From Cardinalis cardinalis (lineage: Eukaryota > Chordata > Aves > Passeriformes > Cardinalidae), in the NCBI GenBank assembly GCA_014549065.1, contig JACDOX010000027.1:2177691-2241690 (forward strand): a stretch of 64,000 nt of DNA, read 5' to 3'. The notes under the pieces were generated by a model that saw only the letters and a program-made list of their open reading frames with translations, had not been told where the DNA came from and made no database searches. A program made the translations under genes and the position numbers. Shown here piece after piece: positions 48,801 to 60,800 of this stretch (positions are counted from its first letter, which is position 1; each line of letters begins with the position of its first letter).

Positions 48801-51800
48801 CAATCTCTTAAGNTATAAAACTCAAAATATATGAGTAAGAACATATTTTAAAATGTATGTGAGAAATGTCAAGCTAACATGTTAGAGGCTTCTATACAGA
48901 AACGTAATGCTTTGTATATAATATATGATATTTTAATACCATATAATATCATACCACCTCTTAGTCTAACAGCAAAAAAACATATAAGAATAAATTTTCA
49001 TATGTATTTGTTACTTTTATAAGAATACTTGTCAAAACCAGTTTACTTTAGAGGTTTGAAAAGGATGAATAGCTAGGTTTCTGAAAACATCACATTAGTT
49101 AACACCAGATTCCAATTAGAAAAGGTATGGACTGGCATTTCTTGACCTTTTCCTAGGAGAGGTATTCAGTGATAATTATTGTGGTTATTGGAAATGATAG
49201 CTACTGAAATATAACCAGACTGATAGCTACTGAAATATAACACCAAAAGCTTCAGCCTTAAAACATGGGTTAGTTCCCTAAGTTGTTTCAGTAGATACAC
49301 TGGGTTACTGAAGACTGAAAATTAAAACTCCTATTCCCCAAATGTGGACAGTCTGCTGTCTGCTGTGATATTCCAAAGGAACAACAGAACATGAAACAGC
49401 TCTTTTAAAATTCTTGTCATCTCAGAACAAAGCACAGTATAAATCTATTGATAAAACCATCATTTACCTAAGTTTAAAAAAATCTATCATTGTAAGGGAA
49501 ACTTTTCCATTCATACTCCTTAAGAAAACATTAACAAAAATTAATGACAATACAAACCAATTAACATGGGTCATGNTTCTTACCCTGGTAACTTTTCACT
49601 AGTGTCATCTTGTTGTAATCCTCCGATAAAATGAACTCCTGAGGGAGGGAAAGAGAAAAACAAAAGAAACAGGACTTAGAGATGTGAAGTGTTTGAGACT
49701 GTTTACATTTGAATACTTTACCTACATAAGCTTTCCATTCTTCACAATCACAGCCCTATCTACACTTTTAATAATTTTGAGTACCTAAAACCCTGAATTA
49801 TTTCACTTTTTAAAGCTGCCTAAGGCAATATTAGAGTGCTTCTGAATGGAACGGATAAAAGGGGAACCATTTAAGAAAGAAGTCAAAAAAGCTGATAGAA
49901 ATGACTGGCTGTGAGCTGAGGTGCCACAAAGTAAGGAACCTGAGACCTGGTAAACACTTGCTGCTCAGGACTGCCTGGGCAGAAACCTGCACGGATGCAC
50001 AGCTATGTGTGCCACACAAGTATATTTGTATCCATGTGTGTGCATACACTAAATACACCCCAACCTGAGCACGCCACACAAGTATATTTGTATCCATGTG
50101 TGTGCATACACTAAATACACCCCAACCTGAGCACTCAGGAAATACAATATAAATATCTAAGAGACCCTCCAAATTTCTCAGTCTGGACTAGGTACCAAAA
50201 ATACATGATAGGAATGGAATGCATTTCAGGTTTCNGTTAAAAAGCCTCTCAGTGCTTCAGACAAACAGAAACCCAAACTTCTCTGTGTCCAGGCAAGAGC
50301 ACACCTATAGGGACAGGCTCTGTTGTCTTGGTGCTGCTGTTCAATTTCCAGTATGGCTTTTGCATGGGNAAATGGCAGCTAAGAGTCTGCATGGCAGCCT
50401 CAGCTCCTGGAAAAGTCCCAGGTGGGACTCACTGANCACCCGGGNGTTCCTGCAGATTGTTCTGAAGAGGAGAGTTACTCAAATCTGGGGAAAAAGAATG
50501 GCCACTACCAAACTCATGCAATATCTCTGTAGGAAGCACTCAATCAAAGGGTAGGCTTTGTGGCAGCACCACATGAAGCAGCTTTCAGAGAGCTGTCAGG
50601 TATCTGTGTACATACATCACATATTTAGAGAAACACAAAGTGAAAAAATGAAGAAGTGTAAAACTACATAATTTTAATAATTTATAGCAAACTACACAGA
50701 AACTCCCTGTGCTAATCTGCCTAGAGGACATAAGTAAAACTTAACTCATTTAACCTGAAATAGGATGGAAAACTAAAATAAACATTACAAACACAAGATA
50801 AGTGAATTTGATAAACATAAAATTGTGAAATGTTCCTGTGCACATGCCAATAGCACTAGAGAAAACTGGACTTCAGAAGCCTACAGACTATGTTTAAGGC
50901 AAACCAAATGTTTAATGCAAAAGATCAAAAGACATTCTAACCCCCAATAAGTCAGTATTTCCCCCCAGTTTCCAAAGTACAATTTAAAAAGAAGTCAGTC
51001 TGCATTTTCTGTTGGGTCACTGCAGGTAATCAGCCTGGCCTTCAGCACCAGAATTATTCAAACACATCACATCTACCGCTTGGCACCAAGTGGAGAGGTT
51101 ACAGTACTCATCTGTGGAACATCTACAGATCCCAGCTTCCAGAAAAACAACTGTGAGCGATTTGAGGCAGCTATGTATTCTGCTCTCTCTGTGTTTCTGT
51201 TCATAAATTTGCTACAAATACACTCTCTTAAATTTCTCTCTACTTTATCTTCCTTTCCTTAATCTACTCCAGCTCCCAGTAGGTTTCTCTGGCAGCTGAG
51301 GACTACAATGGGGAGTATTACTTAAACAGCAGTAACAAATAAATTAAGNCAGCTGGATTTCTATACCAGGGTCAACTTAGCTCTACAAACCACTGAAAGT
51401 TTAAAATCTGCTAAACCTTTCCAGCAACTAACAGGGGAACTTGTTTTCCTTAACCACGGCCTGAGGAATATTGTATTACCACATGAAATGCCTCACTACA
51501 AAGCCTATTTGAAGCAGAGCCCTGTGCTAGAATGCTAACTTTCTGCTATTTTTACCTGAAAAGAAATTGCTGTAATTGCTGCAGCCTGTGATGGGAAGAT
51601 ACGTCTGCCTTTCCCACCAGTTTGGCTGTCCTTGTCTCTGACTGCAGTGGCACACAGATGCTGGTGACTTTAGGTGGCATGTAGAGAGTGGATTGCATTC
51701 TCACTTTTATTTGCATTTTTCTCTCAACAAATTTGAAGTTGCCATTCTGTTTTGTGATCTAAAGAGCCCTACAGTTTCACTGGAAGACTGAAAAGGCTTT

Positions 51801-54800
51801 TGAATATCCCCGTTATAATACANTAAATCAAACGTGTGGTTTGTAAGGGGTATCCAAGTATTGATTACCAGTGTATTCTTAAATATAAACCACAGCTATG
51901 CACTATCAATATACTATACTCCATCCAAAATAAGGACAAATATAGCACAAGATAAACACAGTTTCAGTTAACCTAAACACTGGATATATATTTTTTTTCC
52001 CTCAAAGACTTATTGCATATCATTTTCTTCTTTGAAATCACATGATAATTTGTGATGCATTTTTTACTCTTTCTGCAGGTCTCCCCACCCCCTTTACAAT
52101 CTCTTGTGTTCTTCCATTGCACTTATTGCCCTCTCCCTCTTCAGGCCAAATGCATTAGTTGTGTCACTAGGCAGGTAATTTAGCACAGGGCACCTTGCTC
52201 CAGAAATTCATGCCCTATTGCACATAAAATGTGTCATCTGCACTACAAAAACACCGACTACATCTCTTTAACATTGTACCAGCAGAAGCTGGCTTTTTTT
52301 ATCCTTGCCTACGTAGATGTTTTGCTCCTCTCAGAGCTGCTGACGCTCAGTTCTCATTAGGCAGTTACTGGCTCTTCTTAATGAGCTGGAAAAGCTGGGG
52401 TCACCTACACAGCTCACTCAGTGCTTGTTAACAGAACAGAGAAAGACTTCTGAGTCCTGTACAACATCTTTTGCACAGAAGGGGTTGGGACACATCAGAG
52501 CACTCGGGATGGTAAAACCAAACACTCTCCTTGCAGGGATTAAAAAACAACTTTTCAGGCAAGATCACTCTTTATCCTTCAGAGGTGGTTTTGGAGCTAC
52601 TTTACTCCCTTTTTGTCATAATTAAAATGTTAATGCTAAGTCTTGCCTGTTTCAGTTGAGCTTATTATTACAACAGCAACTTGNTACCATGAAAGTCTTC
52701 ACAAAGCACAAAGGAGAATTCTTGAAGACTGTCAAAATCTAGCTGTCCACTGATGTACAAAGACTCACAACTATTCCTTTGTGCAGCACACCTCCTTCAT
52801 ACTGAAACACATCCACCCACCACACACTTCTCTTGAGCAAAAGACTTCTGTAAAACCTCATCCTAGAAATAGTATCAGCATCTTGTTTAAATAATTCAGA
52901 GTCCTTGGCCATGGGGCTGGGTCACATGGTCCAGGAGCTAAGGAAGATCCATGCCTTCCCAGAGCTCCATGTATGAAGAACTCTCCTTAAGCAACTGAAT
53001 CCAATTCTGAGTTAATAATCTTTATATATGAGTTATGTGTTACCCATGCACAGGCTAGTTCCCACACTGGGGAATTTGAAGTCTGCTCTTTGATAGATGA
53101 TGCCATTTTGACAACACACTACAGATCTCTTTATAGGCTTGACTTTATCCTGTTAACACAAGTGACCGACTGCACTCTCAAGTCTTCCAGAGAACAAAAA
53201 AAAACCTGCTTCAGAAGTGGAAGAGAATGAAAACTCTTAAATCTTCTGTCAGACACTATATCTATATCTGTTGGGAAAAAAACCAAGTCTCTATAAATAA
53301 TGACAGCATTTTCACTTTATTTATTATATAATTTAATTTCATTTCTTGAGGTAAAAAATACTAAACTCCCCACAACAGCAGAGGGGAAGGTTGTACATCA
53401 GCAGGTAGAGCCTGACTCAGTCTCAGGTATTCAAAATACTGTTAATAATCTGGTCAAACTTGTAGACAGCTGCAAGATCAGATGAGATGGAAGATGAATT
53501 TATCTCAATAAGTACCATCTCCAAGGACAAATTCTGATGGGATTATTCTGGTGCCCTGCTGTCCTTGTGGCTCTGCTCAAAGTATGTAACAGCTTCATAC
53601 AGACTTAGGCATGGTCAGCAAAAAAAAAGAGAAATTTAATTCATCTTCAGCTACCTAAAAACTAAATCCCTCATTTCAATCTCCCCAAAAATGAAGAAAG
53701 AAATTTATGCCATTTCATAATGGTTTCTAGAAAAACTAACATGGGTGCATCCAAAGACAATTAATCTCTCCTCTACTGGCTGCAGAAGCCAATGCTTAAC
53801 TTTATCTAGGAAATGGGTTTTCATATGGATGGAAGAGGTGAGAAGTCTCATCTTAGCAGTGGAAAGCTGTTTATTGCAAGAAGACCCTTCTTCTGTTTCT
53901 TGTGCTATCTTAAGAACCTTGCAGCCATTNAAGTGTGTTTTTTTCCAGTTCTGAGCAAGGAATTTATGTCCAGGATAAATACTTTCAGCTTCCCAAAAGG
54001 ATTTCAAGAAGTCCTTAAGATATCATTTCTTCTCAAAAAAAGATTTGCCAACTGTAAAAAAGCAGATCATANAAAGTTTGGGGTTTTTACATTAGGTGCC
54101 ACCACTTTTTGTGACGGTGTTCACAGGGGTCTTAGGATGANGGAAGAGACGAGGACCTGACTCCATGTTTCAGAAGGCTTGATTTATTATTTTATGACAC
54201 ATATTACATTAAAACTATACTAAAAGAATAGAAGAAAAGGTTTCATCTCAGAAGGCTAGCTAAGCTAAGAATAGAAAGGAATGAATAACAAAGGCAGCTG
54301 TCTCNGACTCTCTGTCNGAGCCAGCTGGGCTGTGATTGGCCATTAATTATAAACATNCAAGATGGGNCAATCANAGATCCACCTGTTGCATTCCACAGCA
54401 GCAGATAACCATTGTTTACATTTTGTTCCTGAGGCCTCTCAGCTTCTCAGGAAGAAAAAATCCTAAGGAAAGGATTTTTCATAAAAAGATGTCTGTGACA
54501 AGTCTTCAAGCAAGATCCTAGNCAATCTTTACTCGAGATAATGGTGTGCTGTGCTGCACAAACATTTGTGCAGCNTCTGTGCTGAGAAGTGACAAAAGGT
54601 TAAAAACAATCTCTTCTTCTCTGTAGAAGCAGAACTNGCTGCCTTGTTTCACAAAAGAGATGGCCATACAAGAGAGGTGGCTCAGGTGGCTTTGCTGGAA
54701 CTTCTTTCTGTGCCAACAGTGCTGCCCATCCTTGGCAGAATACGCATTCCTGAGGTGCCACGCCTATAACCAAAATCCATAGAGCTTACAAAAATTTCAC

Positions 54801-57800
54801 ATAGAATAAAAAAAGGCAGTTCCACTTTCTTATCTCCATTTACACCAGAAAGTACTTCCTTGCATTGTAAAAAAAAAAATCATTTGAGATTATGAGTCAC
54901 TCTCATGACTATCAGCTCAAAGCCCTTAGCAGGAATCCTTTCTTTTTACCCAAAGTGAAGGTACAAAATAATTGTCAGGGTTTTATTGGTATGGTTGGAT
55001 GATTTTTTGTTTGGGTTTTTGTTTGGCCCTGCACCCAGCAGCCAAGTGCNCTGGGCATTACAGAAGTGCTAATGTGGAGCAGCTGACTAATTCCCAAATA
55101 TTTCAAGCTGCTCAAGCAAATTGCCTGTACTTTCCCTTTGAGGAAATTAAAATAAGGGTACTAAGGTCACCTTGCNGCAGTAAGTTCTCTTATTTTGTGG
55201 TCAATGTGCCCTGCTTATGTATTCTTCTGCTAAACTAATCATCCTAGCTGGGCTAGGAAAGAAAATTTATCCTTTCCTCAAGAGGGTGGTTGTAGCCCAT
55301 GTTCAAGTATCTGGGGGTGGTGTTCTCTATGCCCCAGTATTTCTGGGATTTGAAAACAGGGCTCCCCTTGCTCATCCATTCCCATCTCCACCACTTCCTG
55401 CAGCACATTANAGTTGTGGCTATTCTTACAAGTTGTAGGTTTGCTACAGATGAAAACATTTCATCCTNTGTACAAATTTTTGGAGTGCATTTTTTTCCCC
55501 ACCACACAAGTGCTTGCAGCTTACAGAAGACTAAATCAAGCAACACAGACAAGCACTTCCCCCTTCCTATATACTTGTATCCAGAAGACTGGGAAAAGAA
55601 AAACCCAGCTTAGCAACAAATAGAATCTGCCTTAGATGTGGCAATGAAAACCTATAAATATCCAAAGACACGTGTAGGTTTATCACCTGCATATCTCATT
55701 TACCTTTTTTAGCTTCAGAATGGAAAATATTTGACCCCATTTATTCTGAAGCATCCTCTAACCCTTCAAAACAAAATGCCCCCAAGACAAAGGACACATC
55801 TCCCATCATGCCAGAGTATTTAAATACCTTATTTACAGTTGCCTTCACATTCCTCAAAGCCCTGGTGAAAACAAAAGTGCCTAGTATGACCAGCAAATTT
55901 CAGCTATTTCANAGTGGGAAGGAGAGAATTTCAGAGGTGCAGAGAATTCTCTGGAATCTGTCCCATCTTCTAGATACAAAAGGAAAAATCTCCTACAGGC
56001 ATACAAAACTCTGCTACTAGGCATTAACAGCTTTATGGGTCAAAACCTTCACATCTTTGAGGGAGCCACAGGCAACAGCTAAAAGGGTCACATNCCCTTT
56101 CCCAAACACCATACTGGCTTTAGTGCAGACAGCTGCCCTTCTATCAGTCTGAAAACACTCATTCAGTNATAAGGCCCATAAGGCAGAGATAACAGCAGAA
56201 AAATCTGAAGTGATGGTAAACTGATCTTAAACTGGAAGAGGAATCTATTGATGAGGCATATGTGAAAAATACCTCTGACCCATGACTCTTCCATTCTTCC
56301 AAAGTGATACAGCTNTTTATTCATCATCCCACAAGAAAAATCCGATTAATAAGGTAAACTGCTACCCTCTATCACAGATCTAAAAGACACACTCCTCTTT
56401 TAATATCCTACTTCCTTTCCACACATCTCTATCTCAGATGCTAATGAACCAAATNTCTCAGCAACCTCACTGCCAATTAGAAGAAACATCTCTGAAGGGA
56501 GAGGAAAACAAAATCTGAACTCTGAAGTTTGGAAAAGCAGATAGATACAGAGCAGAAATCCACCTTCTGCCTCTAAGNAGATGATTTTTCCTCTTCTTAA
56601 TTGCTGCTTTCAGAAAACTTTGGTATCATGTAATTAACAAGTCACTTAAATTTAATAAAACAACAGCTGTTTTTCTGTGTTATTTTTTAAAAGATATGCA
56701 AATTAAGACAGTTTGTTGACTTGCCCAATATATACAGTAAACCCCACTCAATCTCTTTGTGGCAGCTGGAATAAAATTTTTAATTATCTAACATTTTCTG
56801 TACTACAGATTTAGTTCCACTATCATTAAAAAGTCTGTCTCCCAAACACTAGGCAAAAATATTCTCACCACATCATCACACACATACTTCTCAAAAAGGA
56901 AGCATTTCAACTAGAAATCTTTGGATGTACTTACTGAGATTGTACCATTGTCTAGACCTATGGACAGCCTTCTGGTTTCCGGATTAAAAGACATGCATGA
57001 ACATGGAGCTGAAAAAAATGAACATGTTGATGAAGTTAACAAAACTGTGATTCTCATTTTCTTGAAGTTCTGGAAAGCCTAAAATTAGCTAACATGCTTT
57101 ATGATGCTGTGCAGCATTTTGAGCTTACCAATGTACAAGCATTAAAATAAACATTCTCTTGCAATTCATTCAACCCTATCCTATTAGGACATGGAAAAAT
57201 AGCTATTTCTTGCTCCAGTTACCTGATTTTTTTTCCTACTAGTTATCTGTAAACAAGCCTTTCATATAAGAGAAATGGTNCTGCTTTGATATAACAGGCA
57301 CTTGACATTTCAGTATAAGTCAGAGATTACTTAGCTGAATAATTTAGTTTTTTACATTTGCCTGAACTGTGCTGACAATAAAACAAAACACTACATTATA
57401 TCAGAGGCCTGCATCCTATACCTGCAATAAGAAAATTTCCCAGTAGGAATCAACATNTCAACTAATATTAAGGACCGAGTTCAACTGTCCCCTACTCCAA
57501 TTCCATCACAGACAGCACTATGACAGTATCACATACTANAGTCAAAATAAAAGTTTTTATCTAAAACTAGCCATTGCTTGATTACATTGATATTACTCTA
57601 ATAAATATCAGAATTTATCCTGAAATTGCACACAAGATGGTCACAGTATGCTCCCTCAAGAATCTGGCAGGATTTGTATCCAGGATAAAACCAGGTTTCC
57701 TCACAAGAATTCAAGAGCTATGCTTGGTTTAATTGAAAAATTGTGAAGTTACATTCAGAAAGCAGGAATTGCTTTTACTACCCAACACAGCAGCATGCAG

Positions 57801-60800
57801 CTGGGAATCCTGCTGTNCCAACAGAAACCTTCAGGAATTATTTTTCAGGAGCAATTTCCAACTGCAGCTAGGATAACAGTAAGAGTTATAAAGCTTTATA
57901 AACCATATTCTTATGATAAATATAGAATACAGTCAGATGCACTTTTAGTTCTGCTTTTCTCCCCCCTCTTGGTTTCCACTGTCTATTGTGATTGCTCACA
58001 TGTTTATGTTACTAACAAGACTGGAGTCCTCTCTTTTGTGATCCACTATCTTCTCAATTTGTGAAACGTCTCTCTTAGGACTAAACAGCCCATAGCTTAG
58101 CAAATCTTCCTTGATAGTTTAATTGGCAGCAAAGCTATACGAAGAAGAGTCAATGTTGACTGTGTAATAAAACTTGTTCCACTTTCAGTATTGACTCCCT
58201 CTTGAAATGTTTCCTGGAGGACAAGTACCATAAACAGAAAGCCCATCAGATCCATATCCAGGCAGGCACCTCAGTTTATTTCTTTCCTGGAAGGGCTGAC
58301 AGAACTGAATCAATTAAAAGGCTTNAGTTCAAGGAAACTGACACAAAGGAGACAATTAAATCAGGCCTAGTAACAGTGACAAAATTGCTACTTCTTGTAC
58401 CTCTCCCTCAGAAAAGGCAAACGGGAATCACCCCTTCCAAAAGTGGTGCATTACTATTACATTGAGGCTTCTATGCCTGTAGCAGAATAAGAGTTGAAGG
58501 AAAAAATGTACAGAAAACNCTCCAATTCTAAGCATAATAAACATTTTAAAGGCACTTAATGCCAGAACAGGTATATCACACACCAGCTTTTAAATGCTGG
58601 ACACTGGGCACACATTGAAAGAGCTACCAGTATCAACAAAGGCAATGAGCAGCTCACTGAGAAGTTGCATAAGGTAAAATAATTATTTGAAGTATGCTTT
58701 TCCCAAATACTTCAGAAGCAAATGATGCAAGCAAATGCTTGACACAATTGCAAAAGAAGTAACTTCTGAATTCCAGACCTGTCTGTACACAGTCATAGTA
58801 GTGTAAAGATACTTATTTTGCTATAATCATTTTTCCCAAGGGAACTCTTCAGTAATATGTGCACTTAAAAAAATCATTATGTCAGCACTAAAATTATGTC
58901 CATACCAGCTACACTGATATAGTCAGTCGTGCCACTTGTAACAAGACTGCAGCAGCTTACTCTGGTAAAATTAAGACAGTATTCAGGTGCTTTAGCACTT
59001 AGGCACATTAAAAAGAGGGGAAGAAAAAAAAAAAAAGAAAAAAACAAAGCAAAACCCTGAAACCTTAAGCTTCTGAGATATTTAAGACCCTTTAAAAAAC
59101 ATATCCAGGAAAAATAACAGCATTCTGAAGACTCTACTTAAGAACCTAGCTATGATTTAGATTTCAGACTTGAAAAAGATTCATCTGAACTGCTATGGAG
59201 GACAAGCAGCATATTCCTGATGCAGAAGTCTGGCTGCAGTCTTTTCTTAAATACAGGGCAAATACACACTGATTTTTTGCCTTTAGAAAATGAAATATGG
59301 AAGGAAATCCCAATTATATATTTCATGCTCTCAAAAGCATGTCACCTTCATTAGAAGCTGACAGAATCAGAAGAGAAATACAAACTTTGTCCCTGCAATT
59401 CCTGGGACTCCCCTCTGAAGTGCCTAAACATGACACAGTTTGAGACCAAAGGAGCATGTTTTGCATTGCAGTTGTTTTACCCTCCTGTTCAAAGCAAAGT
59501 GTTAGTTACGAAAACCATCATAAGACAAGCAGCGTATTATCTGCCTCAAAGACTGGATACTCCATTGTTCCTCAGTACAATAAATCCTTTACTCCATTCC
59601 ACATCCGTAATAGAGTTTTTTGATTGCATTTAGGTNTTTTTGTGTGTTTTAGTTTTGTTGGGTTTTTTTATTGGAAAATTTTACTTGACTCTTGACTACA
59701 ATTTCTTTACCTTTCATAAATTTGTGTTTGCTAAGCTGTTTCTATAATCCTCTGCCCAAAGTGAAAAATCTAACCATGGTTACACCTGTAATCGAAAGTA
59801 CACATCTAACCAGGGTTACATGTTTACAGAGCTCTGTCGTTCATCAGCTGTTGAGACAATGCTGGTGCAAAGGAAATGGATTAGCAAGGTTTCAGCTAGA
59901 ACTCTTTTTCTTTCTCATGGGCTGGAGATGATGATCAAAAATATGGCCACCGTGTTGTCCAGAATTTTTTGACCACAGAATCACCCACAGGCAAGACATA
60001 AAACTTTCCCAATTAGGAGAAATCCTACCGCTAAGCTCAGAAGAGATCTATAATCTTGGCCTTTTTTACCAATAGGTATTTAATGATTTTGACATTCAGA
60101 ATGCATTGATGACCCTGTTTGGGTGCAGAACTTGACCACAGCACATCACTGACTCAACCCAGCTNCTCATCCTTCTCATTTCCCAGAGGAGCTAGTCTGC
60201 AAACTCAGTTATTAAGGCTAGCCGATATCAAATCATAAAATAGATTGGGTCACACATCACCACAGTCAGTCACAACTCATGCTAATGGGGTATCTAGAAG
60301 TAGGACTGCAACTCACAGCTTGCTAAGCAGCACAAAGGCACCATTGTGCCTACTACATTTTTACACAAAGAAACTCTTGGCAGTCATTGTTCTTTAAACA
60401 ACAGAACCCAGTATGAATCTAAAGCACAGCACCATCAAAAAGGTGATCAACACAGAAACAGACAAAACCATCATTTCCAGTCAAGTGCAGACTTGTACAA
60501 ATTCTGACTCAGAGACCTTTCTATGATTTCCAAGCTTAAAGGCATGACTGATTGTAATTGCTTCAGTTGTTAATTATACCTGATGATTCTTGAAATTGTT
60601 GAATAACACAGTATAATTTCAGTATCTCATGCCTCAAAAGCTTACCAGCCTATGAAGTTTAGGAGCACTGTCAAGTGTTCAAATTTATGAAGGAGCTTTG
60701 AAATAGTCCCCCTTCAGTGGAACTGGATCTACTCCATCATTTCCACTGAAACAGTTATTACTGGCAATAACACAGCTTTGCTAAGACCAGAGGAGAACCT

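Larger units (their letters stand above)
43245..49583. other. WDFY2 intron 4
   Basis: A 6.3-kb intron. It holds an unidentified purine-rich, N-dense stretch (about 45430-46650), a CR1 3' end (47775-47998) and short tandem repeats (46126, 49195). The block 47190-47770 has open frames on both strands but no recognised similarity. Confidence 0.6.
49639..56934. other. WDFY2 intron 3
   Basis: A 7.3-kb intron. It holds the exact 62-bp duplication (50011-50134) and a sense-oriented solo LTR (54110-54500). The rest is AT-rich with no recognised gene. Confidence 0.6.
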
